From: an uncultured Psychrobacter sp.
GTDB lineage: Bacteria > Pseudomonadota > Gammaproteobacteria > Pseudomonadales > Moraxellaceae
Direction of reading: 5' to 3'
Length of the DNA: 64,000 nt
Assembly (NCBI GenBank): GCA_947489525.1
Contig: CANLDW010000004.1
Coordinates: forward strand, 62,001 to 126,000
A program made the translations under genes and the position numbers. Shown here in pieces: positions 1-8,391 of this stretch. The notes under the pieces were generated by a model. The model was not told the DNA's origin. It did no database searches and saw only the letters and a list, made by a program, of their open reading frames with translations. Every line of letters begins with the position of its first letter. The first letter of the stretch is position 1.

Positions 1-1331
1 TCGAGGACTTGGCAATTAAGCAGCAGCTCTTTAGACAGTTGGAGAGTATCGTCACAAGTGCGACGATTTTAGCCACCAATACTTCATCGCTATCAGTGAC
101 CGAAATTGCGTCCGTCTGCACGCGTCCTGAGCGCGTAGCGGGCTTGCATTTCTTTAACCCTGTGCCGCTTATGAGAATCGTTGAGATTATTCCGGGATTG
201 TCGACTAAACCCTTAGTTGTAGAGACGCTCAAATCTTTAGTTGAGCGCACAGGACACTTAGGCGTAATCGCTAAAGACACGCCGGGGTTTATTGTCAATC
301 ATGGCGGTAGAGCGTACGGTACAGAAGCGCTAAAAATACTAGGGGAGGGCGTGGCAAGCGCGGCGCAGATCGATCGTATCCTGCGCGATGGCGCAGGCTT
401 TCGTATGGGGCCCTTTGAGCTGCTTGATCTGACCGGTATCGATGTCTCGCATCCGGTCATGGAGTCGATCTACAACCAGTATTACTATGAGCCGCGCTAC
501 CGCCCGCATCCTTTGACACGTCAGATGCTAGTCGGCAAAAAGCTAGGTCGCAAAGTCGGAGAGGGCTTTTATTACTACCCAGACAATAAAAACCAAAAGG
601 GTAAAAAAGTCACAGCGGATACAGCGCAGCAACTATCCTTTAGTAAAGAATCCGAGAGAACCCTTAAATCTATTAAATCCGTTTGGATTGGTGCCGATGT
701 AGCTGCAGATAAGCAACAATTGGCTGACTATTTAACTACTCAAAATATCACTATTGATGATAACTATAAGCCAAACTCGGACAGTTTGGTACTGCTCGCC
801 ATTTACGGCGAAGATACCACCAACGCCGCGATCCGCTACGAGGTTGATCCCAAGCAAGCAGTTGCTATCGATAGGTTAACCGATTTTTCCGAACACCGTA
901 CCTTGATGCCAAGTATGGTTACCGATGAGCAATTTGCCGCGCAAGCTTACGCTTTGTTTGGTACCAGTGATAAGGGTGATCAAGATTCAGATAAAGACGT
1001 CAATGATGACAAAGGTTCGCATGCCACACTGATTAAAGAGAGTACAGGCTTTGTCGCGCAGCGGGTGATCGCTATGATCGTCAATTTAGGCTGTGATATG
1101 GCGCTGCAAGGGATTGCCTCCCCTGAGGATATTGATAACGCCGTCAGGTTAGGACTCGGTTACCCCTATGGTCCTATCACATGGGGCGATACTTTAGGGG
1201 CTGAGCGTATACTTTTAATTTTAGAACGTATATATAAGTTAACTGGTGACCCGCGTTATCGTCCAAGTCCTTGGCTACAGCGCCGCGCCAAACTTGGTAT
1301 CTCGCTATTTACTCAGCAAAGTAATTTTTAA
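1..1331 (+). CDS. paaH: 3-hydroxyacyl-CoA dehydrogenase (PaaH/PaaC-like), 5' end cut by window
   Basis: NAD-dependent 3-hydroxyacyl-CoA dehydrogenase of the phenylacetate-degradation type, oxidising the 3-hydroxy acyl-CoA intermediate (3-hydroxyadipyl-CoA) before thiolysis. The reading frame is open from base 3, so the gene begins upstream; the first possible start inside the window (TTG at 9) is probably not real. Visible are the second half of the Rossmann domain (NTSSLSVTEIA, then RVAGLHFFNPVPLM) and a first C-terminal 3HCDH domain with DTPGFIVN and GPFELLDLTGID. A second, divergent 3HCDH domain follows (STGFVAQRVIAMI, LGLGYPYGPITWGD). This two-domain layout is typical of PaaH (about 500 aa) rather than of the 280-aa FadB2 type. 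The thiolase gene follows after 72 bp on the same strand, which supports a catabolic operon extending upstream. The acidic linker at about residues 323-336 (DKGDQDSDKDVNDD) is low complexity. Confidence 0.85.
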   Translation, partial: EDLAIKQQLFRQLESIVTSATILATNTSSLSVTEIASVCTRPERVAGLHFFNPVPLMRIVEIIPGLSTKPLVVETLKSLVERTGHLGVIAKDTPGFIVNHGGRAYGTEALKILGEGVASAAQIDRILRDGAGFRMGPFELLDLTGIDVSHPVMESIYNQYYYEPRYRPHPLTRQMLVGKKLGRKVGEGFYYYPDNKNQKGKKVTADTAQQLSFSKESERTLKSIKSVWIGADVAADKQQLADYLTTQNITIDDNYKPNSDSLVLLAIYGEDTTNAAIRYEVDPKQAVAIDRLTDFSEHRTLMPSMVTDEQFAAQAYALFGTSDKGDQDSDKDVNDDKGSHATLIKESTGFVAQRVIAMIVNLGCDMALQGIASPEDIDNAVRLGLGYPYGPITWGDTLGAERILLILERIYKLTGDPRYRPSPWLQRRAKLGISLFTQQSNF

Positions 1332-1403
1332 AGCTAAATGCACAATGAGTCAATGAATTATAAATTTAGCAGTACAGATTCTTAAAACCCAACAAGGAAA
1401 GTT

Positions 1404-2606
1404 ATGTTAGATGCCTATATTTATGATGGCTTAAGAAGCCCCTTTGGACGTTATGGCGGCGCGCTTGCCCACGTACGTCCTGACGATTTGATCGCTACAG
1501 TGATCAAAGATCTGGTCAAAAAGCACCAACTACCTGCTGATATTTTTGACGAAGTACTCATCGGTAATACCAATCAAGCTGGCGAGGATTCACGCAATAT
1601 CGCGCGCAATGCGACTTTGCTTGCAGGCTTGGATGTAACAACACCTGCGCAGACCATCAATCGGTTGTGCGCTTCAGGCTTAGCGAGTATCGTTGACGCC
1701 GCACGTAGTATTACCTGTGCTGAGGGCGATATTATTTTGGCAGGCGGGGTGGAGTCCATGACCCGCGCACCGTTTGTCTTTGCCAAGACCGAGCAGCCTT
1801 TTAGCCGCGACCTTAAGATATTTGATACGACTATTGGTAGCCGTTTCCCCAATCCTGCTTTGGTCGCCAAGTTTGGCAATGACACCATGCCGCAGACGGG
1901 TGATAACGTCGCGCGTGAATATGGCATTACCCGCAAAGACGCCGATACCTTTGCCGCAAGCTCACAAGCTAAATATGAAGCGGCTAAGCAAGCAGGATTC
2001 TTTGACGCAGAGATCACGCCAATTAGCGCGCCGCAAGGTAAAAAACTCCCAAACAAAACAGTGATCGGAGACGAGCATCCGCGTCCTAGCTCCACTATGG
2101 AGGCGCTACAAAAGCTAAAACCTCTAAATGCAAGCGGGGTTGTGACCGCAGGTAATGCCTCAGGTATTAACGATGGCGCAGCCGCTGTCATCGTCGGCTC
2201 AAAACAAGCCGCGGACAAACTCGGCTTTAAACCTATCGCCAAGATTTTATCTTCAGGCGCGATGGGTGTTGAGCCAAGCATCATGGGTGTAGGTCCAGTT
2301 GACGCCATTAAGCTTGCGTTACAACGCGCTGAATTAACCCTTGATGATATGTCTATCATTGAGATTAATGAAGCTTTTGCCGCGCAAGTGCTCGGCTGTC
2401 TAAAGGGGTTGGATATTGGATTTGATGATAAGCGCGTCAACCCAAATGGTGGCGCGATAGCCGTAGGACATCCGCTTGGCGCTTCGGGTACGCGGATTGC
2501 GCTGAGTACCGCGCGCGAGCTGCAACGGACAGGCGGGCAGTATGCAGTGATTAGCTTGTGTATCGGAGTGGGACAAGGGCTAGCGATGGTGATAGAGCGG
2601 GTCTAA
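1404..2606 (+). CDS. paaJ: 3-oxoadipyl-CoA / acyl-CoA thiolase (PaaJ/PcaF)
   Basis: Thiolase of 400 aa, the usual size, cleaving 3-oxoadipyl-CoA with CoA to succinyl-CoA and acetyl-CoA at the end of the phenylacetate or beta-ketoadipate routes. The acylated cysteine is C89 (NRLCASG), the general bases H356 (GHPLGASG) and C386 (SLCIGVGQG). The N-terminus with DGLRSPFGRYGGAL is characteristic of PcaF/PaaJ rather than of FadA. An AAGGAA ribosome-binding site lies 4-5 bases before the ATG. It is downstream of the hydroxyacyl-CoA dehydrogenase on the same strand, so PaaJ is preferred over PcaF; other pca genes are not in the window. The long antisense frame across it is a codon-usage shadow. Confidence 0.88.
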   Translation: MLDAYIYDGLRSPFGRYGGALAHVRPDDLIATVIKDLVKKHQLPADIFDEVLIGNTNQAGEDSRNIARNATLLAGLDVTTPAQTINRLCASGLASIVDAARSITCAEGDIILAGGVESMTRAPFVFAKTEQPFSRDLKIFDTTIGSRFPNPALVAKFGNDTMPQTGDNVAREYGITRKDADTFAASSQAKYEAAKQAGFFDAEITPISAPQGKKLPNKTVIGDEHPRPSSTMEALQKLKPLNASGVVTAGNASGINDGAAAVIVGSKQAADKLGFKPIAKILSSGAMGVEPSIMGVGPVDAIKLALQRAELTLDDMSIIEINEAFAAQVLGCLKGLDIGFDDKRVNPNGGAIAVGHPLGASGTRIALSTARELQRTGGQYAVISLCIGVGQGLAMVIERV

Positions 2607-2670
2607 GATTTAAATATTTTAACTTCTAAACTGTTATCTATAACAACTTTATAGCGCATATCGTATAAAA

Positions 2671-2697
2671 AAAGGCTACCAATCAATAGGTAGCCTT
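2671..2697 (-). terminator. Rho-independent terminator of marC
   Basis: A 9-bp perfect stem (AAGGCTACC / GGTAGCCTT) with an 8-base loop. It is followed on the minus strand by seven T residues, 25 bp past the marC stop codon. Confidence 0.8.
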
Positions 2698-2721
2698 AAG
2701 CTAATAATATGCACTAATCGT

Positions 2722-3513
2722 TTATATACCAAATGATCCATGGATACCCGCTAGTACTAGGCTTGAACCCATAATGGCTAGGATAAAGCCCATCAGTTTA
2801 CTAAATACCGTGATGAGGTTTTGACCTAAAAAGGCCACCAGTCTTTCACTGGCAACAAAACAAAGATAAGTCACTACCATCAGTACCAGTACAATAACGA
2901 CGACGATTGCCATTTGTATAAACGAAGCATTTGTAGCGTGGTTCATCGCGGTCACAATAGTACCCGGACCGGCGATAATTGGAATCGCTAAGGGAGAGAT
3001 CGCCAAATCAGGGCCTTTTTTACTCTCTTTTGCTCTGTTTAGTTTTTCGCCAAACGTTGTTTTCTTTTTTGTTTCCGTCGTATTTGTTTTGGCGGTTGCA
3101 GGCTGATTAAGCTCAGCCTGTGCTTCGTTGTTATTCACCTTTTTATTTTTATCACTATCACTATCACTGTCATTGTCATTGTCATTGTCATTGTCACTGT
3201 CACTGTCGCCAGTAGGCGTACCGCTCTTCGACATAAGCATATTAAAGCCAATGTAAAAAATCAGTAGACCCCCTGTGATCTGAAAGGCAGAGATGGTAAT
3301 GGAGAACATCTGAAAGATGTATTTACCTAATAAGACAAAGCCTAATAAGATAATCGTACCAACGATACAGGATTTAAGGGCAATGTGTTTTTGTTCTTCG
3401 CCGTCTTTATCACCGACCACACTCATAAAAATCGTGGTCTTAGCGATAGGGTTCATGATAGCGGTTAAGGTTACGAATACTTGCAAGGCGAATTGGACCA
3501 TATCACTATTCAT
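2722..3513 (-). CDS. MarC family integral membrane protein with Asp/Ser/Asn-rich loop
   Basis: Inner-membrane protein of the MarC/UPF0056 family; its transport role is not established. Hydrophobic segments lie near residues 5-25, 45-65 and 75-93, then three more in the C-terminal half (about 170-190, 198-220 and 235-258). The family motif NPIAKTTIF sits near the N-terminus and AIPIIAGPGTIVTAM in the middle. The protein is longer than the usual 200-215 aa because residues about 95-165 form a hydrophilic insert: first a run of Ser/Asp/Asn pairs encoded by a 6-bp DNA repeat (3151-3206), then a Lys/Thr-rich stretch. The insert falls between the two halves of the membrane domain, so it should be a soluble loop. 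AAAGGAG precedes the ATG. Its relation to the neighbouring mandelate genes is unclear; it has its own terminator. Confidence 0.85.
   Translation of the reverse strand: MNSDMVQFALQVFVTLTAIMNPIAKTTIFMSVVGDKDGEEQKHIALKSCIVGTIILLGFVLLGKYIFQMFSITISAFQITGGLLIFYIGFNMLMSKSGTPTGDSDSDNDNDNDNDSDSDSDKNKKVNNNEAQAELNQPATAKTNTTETKKKTTFGEKLNRAKESKKGPDLAISPLAIPIIAGPGTIVTAMNHATNASFIQMAIVVVIVLVLMVVTYLCFVASERLVAFLGQNLITVFSKLMGFILAIMGSSLVLAGIHGSFGI
3151..3206 (-). repeat. 6-bp tandem repeat coding Ser/Asp/Asn loop of MarC protein
   Basis: About nine imperfect hexamer copies (ATCACT, GTCATT, GTCACT on the plus strand) lie inside the marC-family gene. The unit is a multiple of three, so copy-number change would alter loop length without breaking the frame. 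Confidence 0.85.
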
Positions 3514-3583
3514 TGGGTACTCCTTTTAAATGGTTTGCTCTAAAAAGGCTGGTCAGATGACAAATCTTTAGCCTAGCAAACTA

Positions 3584-5200
3584 TTAGTAAATGGCACCTG
3601 AATCAGGATCAATAACCACATCAACAAGGTAGCAGCCGTTCTTGTCCATAGCCTTCTTATAAGCGTCAGCAAGTTTTTCATGATTCTCAACCCGTACACC
3701 GTCTGCGCCCATACTTTGTGCCAATTGCACGTAATCAATGCCTTTGATGTTCAGGCCAGGTACGTCTTGGCTGCCAAGTATTCTGCTAAAGTCGCGCATT
3801 GCGCCATAACCGAAGTTGTTAAGTACAACGATCGTAATAGGCAAGTTGTGTCGTACAGCAGTCCAAATCGCTTGAATGGAGTACATGGACGAGCCATCGC
3901 CAATGACACAAATTACGCGCTTATCTGTGGCCATAGCGACGCCAACGGAGGCGGGTAGGCTGTAGCCTAAACCACCACTTGCCATCGTATAAAAACCGTT
4001 CGCTTGCGTGATTGGTAGATAGCGCTGAATAGCAGGGCGATGTGACGGGGCTTCTTCAGTGATAATGCTATCTTTGGTACGGGTTTCACTAAGCGTTTTT
4101 AGCGCATAGTTAATCGATATCGGCGTGCCTGCGTCTACCTCAGGCGCAGCGGGACGCATTGGCTCAATGACTGACTCAACATCATCTGTAGGTAGTTTGT
4201 CTAGTAGCGCTGTAATGCTCTCCTTTATCGTACCTATTAAGGTTGTCGTATTTGAGGCACTCGCGGCATACATAGGATCAGCGGTGATTTGATAGAGTTT
4301 AGTATCCGACTCATATAAAGGCATCTCGCCTTCGATATGGATGGTAAAGACAGGCGCACCTATGACTAAGACAACATCGTAATCTTCGAGCTTCTCGGAG
4401 AGCTTATCAGGCAGCGCCGGCAAAAACCCTGCAAACAGTGGATGATCTTCTGGGAAGCTGGCACGGCTAGAGTTTGGCGCTTCATAGACAGGCGCTTGCA
4501 GACGCTCAGCAAGATCCACTGCTAAGTCAAACGCGCCTTGACGGTCGATATCTGAGCCAACGACTAAAGCAAAGTTTTGACTGTCTTGAATGGATTGCAC
4601 TAATTGATCCATTGCCTCAGGACTAGGTATGCTACCACCAGCAATTTTAGAATAGGCTGGCATGCGAGCGGGTTTATCCCAATCATCTGATGGAATAGAG
4701 ACAAAGGTAGGGCCGCGCGGATGCTGCATAGCGATCTCGTACGCCTTGGCGATCGCTCGTGGCACTTCTTCTGCGCTGGCAGGCTCGATACTCCACTTAA
4801 CGTAGGGCTTAGGAAACTCTGCTGCTTGCATCGCTGCTAGATAAGGGTCAAGCTCTAAGATACTGCGTGCTTGTTGTCCGGCAGTAATTACCAGCGGCGT
4901 ATGGTTGCGGTAGGCGGTAAAGACATTACCCAGCCCATTACCCAGACCTGCGGCTGAATGCAGATTGACAAAGGCAGCGTTGCCGGTCGCTTGCGCATAA
5001 CCATCCGCCATAGCGACCGCGGAGGCTTCTTGTAGCGCTAGTACGTATTCAAAGTCTTCTGGAAAATCGGTTAAAAAGTTCAGTTCAGTTGAACCTGGAT
5101 TACCAAACACTTTGGTCATGCCAAGCTTACGCATCAAGTCATAAACCACTTGATGAACCGTTTGTGACGCGTTTGCATCTTGAACCTTATTAGTAGACAT
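3584..5200 (-). CDS. mdlC: Benzoylformate decarboxylase (ThDP-dependent)
   Basis: Thiamine-diphosphate enzyme converting benzoylformate to benzaldehyde and CO2 in the mandelate pathway; cytosolic. At 538 aa it matches the family. The catalytic residues of the Pseudomonas putida enzyme are all recognisable: Ser (S37, NPGSTE), Glu (E58, LQEAS), His (H81, NLHSAAG) and the second His (H287, PVFTIH). The Mg-ThDP motif starts GDGSSMYS and ends VVLNN. A very strong Shine-Dalgarno (AAGGAGGT) precedes the ATG. The next gene upstream is an aldehyde dehydrogenase that would oxidise the benzaldehyde formed. A terminator-like hairpin separates the two genes only 35 bp before this start. A related 2-oxo-acid decarboxylase with other specificity cannot be excluded. 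Confidence 0.87.
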   Translation of the reverse strand: MSTNKVQDANASQTVHQVVYDLMRKLGMTKVFGNPGSTELNFLTDFPEDFEYVLALQEASAVAMADGYAQATGNAAFVNLHSAAGLGNGLGNVFTAYRNHTPLVITAGQQARSILELDPYLAAMQAAEFPKPYVKWSIEPASAEEVPRAIAKAYEIAMQHPRGPTFVSIPSDDWDKPARMPAYSKIAGGSIPSPEAMDQLVQSIQDSQNFALVVGSDIDRQGAFDLAVDLAERLQAPVYEAPNSSRASFPEDHPLFAGFLPALPDKLSEKLEDYDVVLVIGAPVFTIHIEGEMPLYESDTKLYQITADPMYAASASNTTTLIGTIKESITALLDKLPTDDVESVIEPMRPAAPEVDAGTPISINYALKTLSETRTKDSIITEEAPSHRPAIQRYLPITQANGFYTMASGGLGYSLPASVGVAMATDKRVICVIGDGSSMYSIQAIWTAVRHNLPITIVVLNNFGYGAMRDFSRILGSQDVPGLNIKGIDYVQLAQSMGADGVRVENHEKLADAYKKAMDKNGCYLVDVVIDPDSGAIY

Positions 5201-5234
5201 AACAACCTCCTTATTACCTATTAAGTCATGTAAC

Positions 5235-5282
5235 CAAAAAAGAGCTGAGTTAGATTGCTTTTTCTAAGACAGCTCTTTTTTT
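5235..5282 (-). terminator. Terminator-like hairpin between aldehyde dehydrogenase and benzoylformate decarboxylase
   Basis: The outer stem AGAGCTG / CAGCTCT is continued by a partly paired AGTTAGA / TCTAAGA segment and followed on the minus strand by six T residues. It ends 35 bp before the decarboxylase start codon, so it either separates the two transcripts or acts as an attenuator. Confidence 0.7.
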
Positions 5283-5361
5283 ATCCTATTATCTTGCCGT
5301 ACTGACTGTTCTATATGTCTATATGGATAAAATGGACTCGTATAGGACAGCTTTGATTGCT

Positions 5362-6834
5362 CTATTTGCCAACAACGCCTGGCTGTAGGACAATATGTTT
5401 GGTCTCGACAAAGTCCTCAAGTGTTGAGTGACCGCGCAAGCGACCAATACCACTTTGCTTATAGCCGCCTTCTTCAAACTCATCGCGCATAACCGCCCAA
5501 TCGTTGAACCAAATCGTACCCGCTTCAACCTCGCGCGCCACACGGAATGAACGATCCAAATCTTGCGTCCACACACAAGCAGATAAGCCGTATTCGGTCG
5601 CGTTCGCCTTCTCAATCGCTTCACGCTCGGTCTCAAATACCTCAAGCGCAAGCACCGGACCAAATACTTCTTGTTGCACGATATCGGCTTGGCTGCTATC
5701 AACTTCTAATAAGGTGGGCTTATAGAACGCGCCTTTGGCTTGATCGCCATCCGTGATAGGCCCACCACGCACGAGTACTTTTGCGCCTTTATCAATAGCG
5801 TCTTGTACCATTTTATCGACGCGCTCGACGTTCTTTTTATCGATCATGGCGCCCATGTCATTATCTTTATCTAGTGCATTACCGACTTTGACATTCTCAA
5901 GGCGTTTTGATAGCTTCTCGCGTACTTCATCAGCAATATCTTTGTGTACTAAAATACGGCTACCCGTCATACAGAACTGACCGGTAAAGGTAGTCAAAGC
6001 TTTTTCAACAACAGGCATACAGGCATCAAGATCGGTATCGGGGAAAATAATATGCGGCGTTTTACCACCTAGCTCTAAACCTAAAAGCTTAAGCTCGTCT
6101 GCGCCTTCTTTCATAAGCGCGCGCCCAGTGTTTGTGCTACCGGTAAAGCTGATCGTTGGTACATCTGGATGCTCAACTAGCGTCTCAAGCGCATCACGCT
6201 CACCTGTGACCATATTGACGACGCCTTTAGGTAGCTCCTTGACACTGGCGATAATCTCCATAATGAGCGCGTTACACAACGCCGTTTGACCCGGCATTTT
6301 TAGTACCGCAGTACAGCCTGCGGCTAAAGCGGGCGCTAATGAGCGTACTAAAAGGGCAGCAGGAGAGTTCCAAGGCGTGCTAATACCAGCGACGCCAACA
6401 GCTTCTTTAATAAGAATTGAGTACTTGCCCGCTGACCATTCAGCCGAGCGTCCGTATTCGGTATAAATCTTAGAGGCTGCAAAACGAATATTAGGCATCA
6501 CAAAAGACGCTTCAAACTGCGCTTCGCCTATAGCTTTGCCGTTTTCAGTGGCGATCATAGTAGCAAGCTCATCTTGACGCGTTTCAAAAGCCTCAGCAAG
6601 CTTAGTCAATACTTGATAGCGCAGCTCACGATTGGTCTTCCAATCGGTGTTCTTAAAGGTGTCTCTAGCGGCTTTAATAGCATCTTGCATCTCAGACTTA
6701 CCGCCTTCAACAAACGTACCTATAACTTCGCCCGTTGAGGGGTTGATCGTCTCTTTTTTCTCGCCGCTATCGATCCACTCGCCATTAATATAGTGTCTGG
6801 CATGGGTGTCGTTTTTATGGTTATTAGTAGTCAT
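5362..6834 (-). CDS. NAD(P)-dependent aldehyde dehydrogenase, probably benzaldehyde dehydrogenase
   Basis: ALDH-superfamily enzyme of 490 aa. Key residues: N156 (STPWNSP), E254 (LELGGK) and the catalytic C288 (TGQFCMTG). The C-terminal signature EVFGPVLALEVF is also present. It lies upstream of and co-directional with benzoylformate decarboxylase, so benzaldehyde oxidation to benzoate (the MdlD/XylC role) is the likely job; this is inferred from context, since the sequence alone does not fix specificity. AAGGA lies upstream of the ATG. The 560-bp spacer before it carries no gene and presumably holds the promoter. Confidence 0.82.
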   Translation of the reverse strand: MTTNNHKNDTHARHYINGEWIDSGEKKETINPSTGEVIGTFVEGGKSEMQDAIKAARDTFKNTDWKTNRELRYQVLTKLAEAFETRQDELATMIATENGKAIGEAQFEASFVMPNIRFAASKIYTEYGRSAEWSAGKYSILIKEAVGVAGISTPWNSPAALLVRSLAPALAAGCTAVLKMPGQTALCNALIMEIIASVKELPKGVVNMVTGERDALETLVEHPDVPTISFTGSTNTGRALMKEGADELKLLGLELGGKTPHIIFPDTDLDACMPVVEKALTTFTGQFCMTGSRILVHKDIADEVREKLSKRLENVKVGNALDKDNDMGAMIDKKNVERVDKMVQDAIDKGAKVLVRGGPITDGDQAKGAFYKPTLLEVDSSQADIVQQEVFGPVLALEVFETEREAIEKANATEYGLSACVWTQDLDRSFRVAREVEAGTIWFNDWAVMRDEFEEGGYKQSGIGRLRGHSTLEDFVETKHIVLQPGVVGK

Positions 6835-7220
6835 CGTTAATAGTCCTTATTTGTCCTAAATTCAGCGATGTTGCTATAAGTGAGGCTTTATCGCTCAGGT
6901 GCTAAAAGTAGGGTATGAGTATGTGAAAAGTAGAAAGCAAAACTGTTTAAATTTTGCTTTTTTTAAATTTGACTTCTTATAAATGTTCTTTACGACATAA
7001 TTTAATTCCGTCTTATTGTTTTATCCTTGCTATCTAACAACTTTAGTTGTTCAAATTAGGTGTATTGGCTTTACCTAACGTCTACTATACTAGGTCTATT
7101 TGTATAAGAATTCTAGTTATTATTGTAAATTTAATTAACTATTTTCTTTATATGTTAAGTAATAGTTAACGAATAATTTAAACTAAGACCATCTATAGCT
7201 AATACGAAATAAAATCGATA

Positions 7221-7256
7221 CGCTAACATTACCAGTAGCGCTAATATTACCAGTAG
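7221..7256. repeat. 18-bp tandem duplication
   Basis: CGCTAACATTACCAGTAG is followed directly by CGCTAATATTACCAGTAG (17 of 18 bases equal). It is one of many short tandem duplications in the window. Confidence 0.85.
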
Positions 7257-7346
7257 CATGGTATCTTTTTTAAATTGGAGCAACTATGTCATTACTTTAT
7301 AGTATTAATTCTATGAACTATTGCTTGCACTATATTAAAGACAACA

Positions 7347-7381
7347 AAAAACCCTTACAAGCCGATGCCTGTAAGGGTTTT
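7347..7381 (-). terminator. Terminator of the tRNA gene
   Basis: A 12-bp perfect stem (AAAACCCTTACA / TGTAAGGGTTTT) with a 10-base loop lies 15 bp downstream of the tRNA 3' end on the minus strand. Confidence 0.8.
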
Positions 7382-7395
7382 CGTTTTGTAAAATA

Positions 7396-7472
7396 TGGTG
7401 GGCCCAGTAGGACTTGAACCTACGACCAAAGGATTATGAGTCCTCTGCTCTAACCAACTGAGCTATGGGCCC
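7396..7472 (-). tRNA. tRNA with CAT anticodon (tRNA-Ile2 or elongator tRNA-Met)
   Basis: A 77-nt cloverleaf with encoded CCA. The acceptor stem is GGGCCCA / TGGGCCC, the D-arm GCTC AGTTGGTTA GAGC. The anticodon arm is GAGGA-CTCATAA-TCCTT with anticodon CAT, and the T-arm GTAGG-TTCAAGT-CCTAC. The variable and T-arm region (TTGGTCG, GGTTCAAGTCC) resembles the lysidine-modified tRNA-Ile2 of E. coli more than its elongator tRNA-Met. It is not the initiator, because position 1 pairs with 72. Isotype cannot be fixed without a covariance model. Confidence 0.93.
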
Positions 7473-7551
7473 TAACGGTAGACGCATTATAATACATCAA
7501 TTTTATAGATTTTCAAGTAAAAGTTAGCAGGTAGGGTGGACTATTTACAAG

Positions 7552-8388
7552 CTACGGCGCACTACCCCCTGCCAAAGTTAGGCGACGACCACCATCTACG
7601 TTGATAATCTCTCCTGTGATATAACTGGCCTGCGCAAGATACAGCGCACACTGCGCGATGTCTTCAGGTGTGCCTACCCGCTGCATAGGTATGGATGCAA
7701 CAATGCGCTGCTGCTGCCTACTATCCAGCGCCTGATCGCTGTCGACTTCTGGCAGAATGTTAACGCCAGGCGCAATACCGTTGACACGCACATTAGGCGC
7801 TAGCTCCAATGCAAGGGACTGTACCATCATTCTATGCGCCGCTTTTGCCATATTATAAATCGTATAATGCTTAAAGGGTTTATCGTGTCCATGAATATCA
7901 AGTAAGCTGATAATACTGCCGTGCTGCGCTTGTAAGTAGGGTAGTAGGGCTTGGCTTAGCATGAGCGGTGCTCTGGCATTAGTCATAAATAACTCCTCCC
8001 ACTGCGCCGTATTGATATGACCTATAGGCGTAGGGTAGAAGCGCGAAGCGTTATGTACCATGACGTTGAGCTGACCGAACACAGCTATAACGCTTTGGGT
8101 AAAGTGGTTTAGTGCCTGCTCATCGTTCACTAGCGCTAAGTCTGCAGTAATAACCGCAGCGCTATTAGCACGGCTACGGTTAAGAGTAGCTGCTAGGGTG
8201 TCGGCTTTTTCTTTACTATGATGACAGTGGATAATGACGCGGTAACCCTGCGCGTGGGCGGCGTTAATAATAGCGGCGCCAATGCGTTTGGCGCTGCCGG
8301 TGACGAGTATCACAGGAGCACTAGATTCAGTACCATTAATATCAGTGTCACTCATATCAATGTCATTAATAAAAGTTGTCTTGATCAT
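7552..8388 (-). CDS. folM: Short-chain dehydrogenase, pteridine reductase (FolM/PTR1-like)
   Basis: SDR-family oxidoreductase of 278 aa, likely reducing dihydropteridines with NADPH. The glycine motif TGSAKRIG (residues 30-37) has the Arg pattern (TGxxxRxG) seen in pteridine reductases instead of the common TGxxxGxG. The NASRFYPTP stretch, D164 (LLDIHG), Y178 and K182 (YNMAK) fit the PTR1/FolM active site, and the C-terminal INVDGG is typical of SDRs. It starts 3 bp after the cca stop codon, so it is probably translated from the cca message. The first ATG lacks a good Shine-Dalgarno, and a second ATG at residue 12 is possible. Another SDR specificity is possible. Confidence 0.78.
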   Translation of the reverse strand: MIKTTFINDIDMSDTDINGTESSAPVILVTGSAKRIGAAIINAAHAQGYRVIIHCHHSKEKADTLAATLNRSRANSAAVITADLALVNDEQALNHFTQSVIAVFGQLNVMVHNASRFYPTPIGHINTAQWEELFMTNARAPLMLSQALLPYLQAQHGSIISLLDIHGHDKPFKHYTIYNMAKAAHRMMVQSLALELAPNVRVNGIAPGVNILPEVDSDQALDSRQQQRIVASIPMQRVGTPEDIAQCALYLAQASYITGEIINVDGGRRLTLAGGSAP

Positions 8389-8391
8389 AAG

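Larger units (their letters stand above)
6835..7395. other. 560-bp AT-rich intergenic region upstream of the aldehyde dehydrogenase
   Basis: No convincing open frame was found. The region is markedly AT-rich (6940-7200). It contains a tandem 18-bp duplication at 7221-7256 and, at its end, the terminator of the tRNA. It should contain the promoter of the minus-strand aldehyde dehydrogenase, but no clear -35/-10 pair could be chosen. Confidence 0.6.

Noticed and set aside
1574..2440. 288-codon open frame antisense to the thiolase gene
   Set aside because: It lies wholly inside a well-conserved thiolase, has no ribosome-binding site and its product is Ser/Ala/Pro-rich as expected of a shadow frame.
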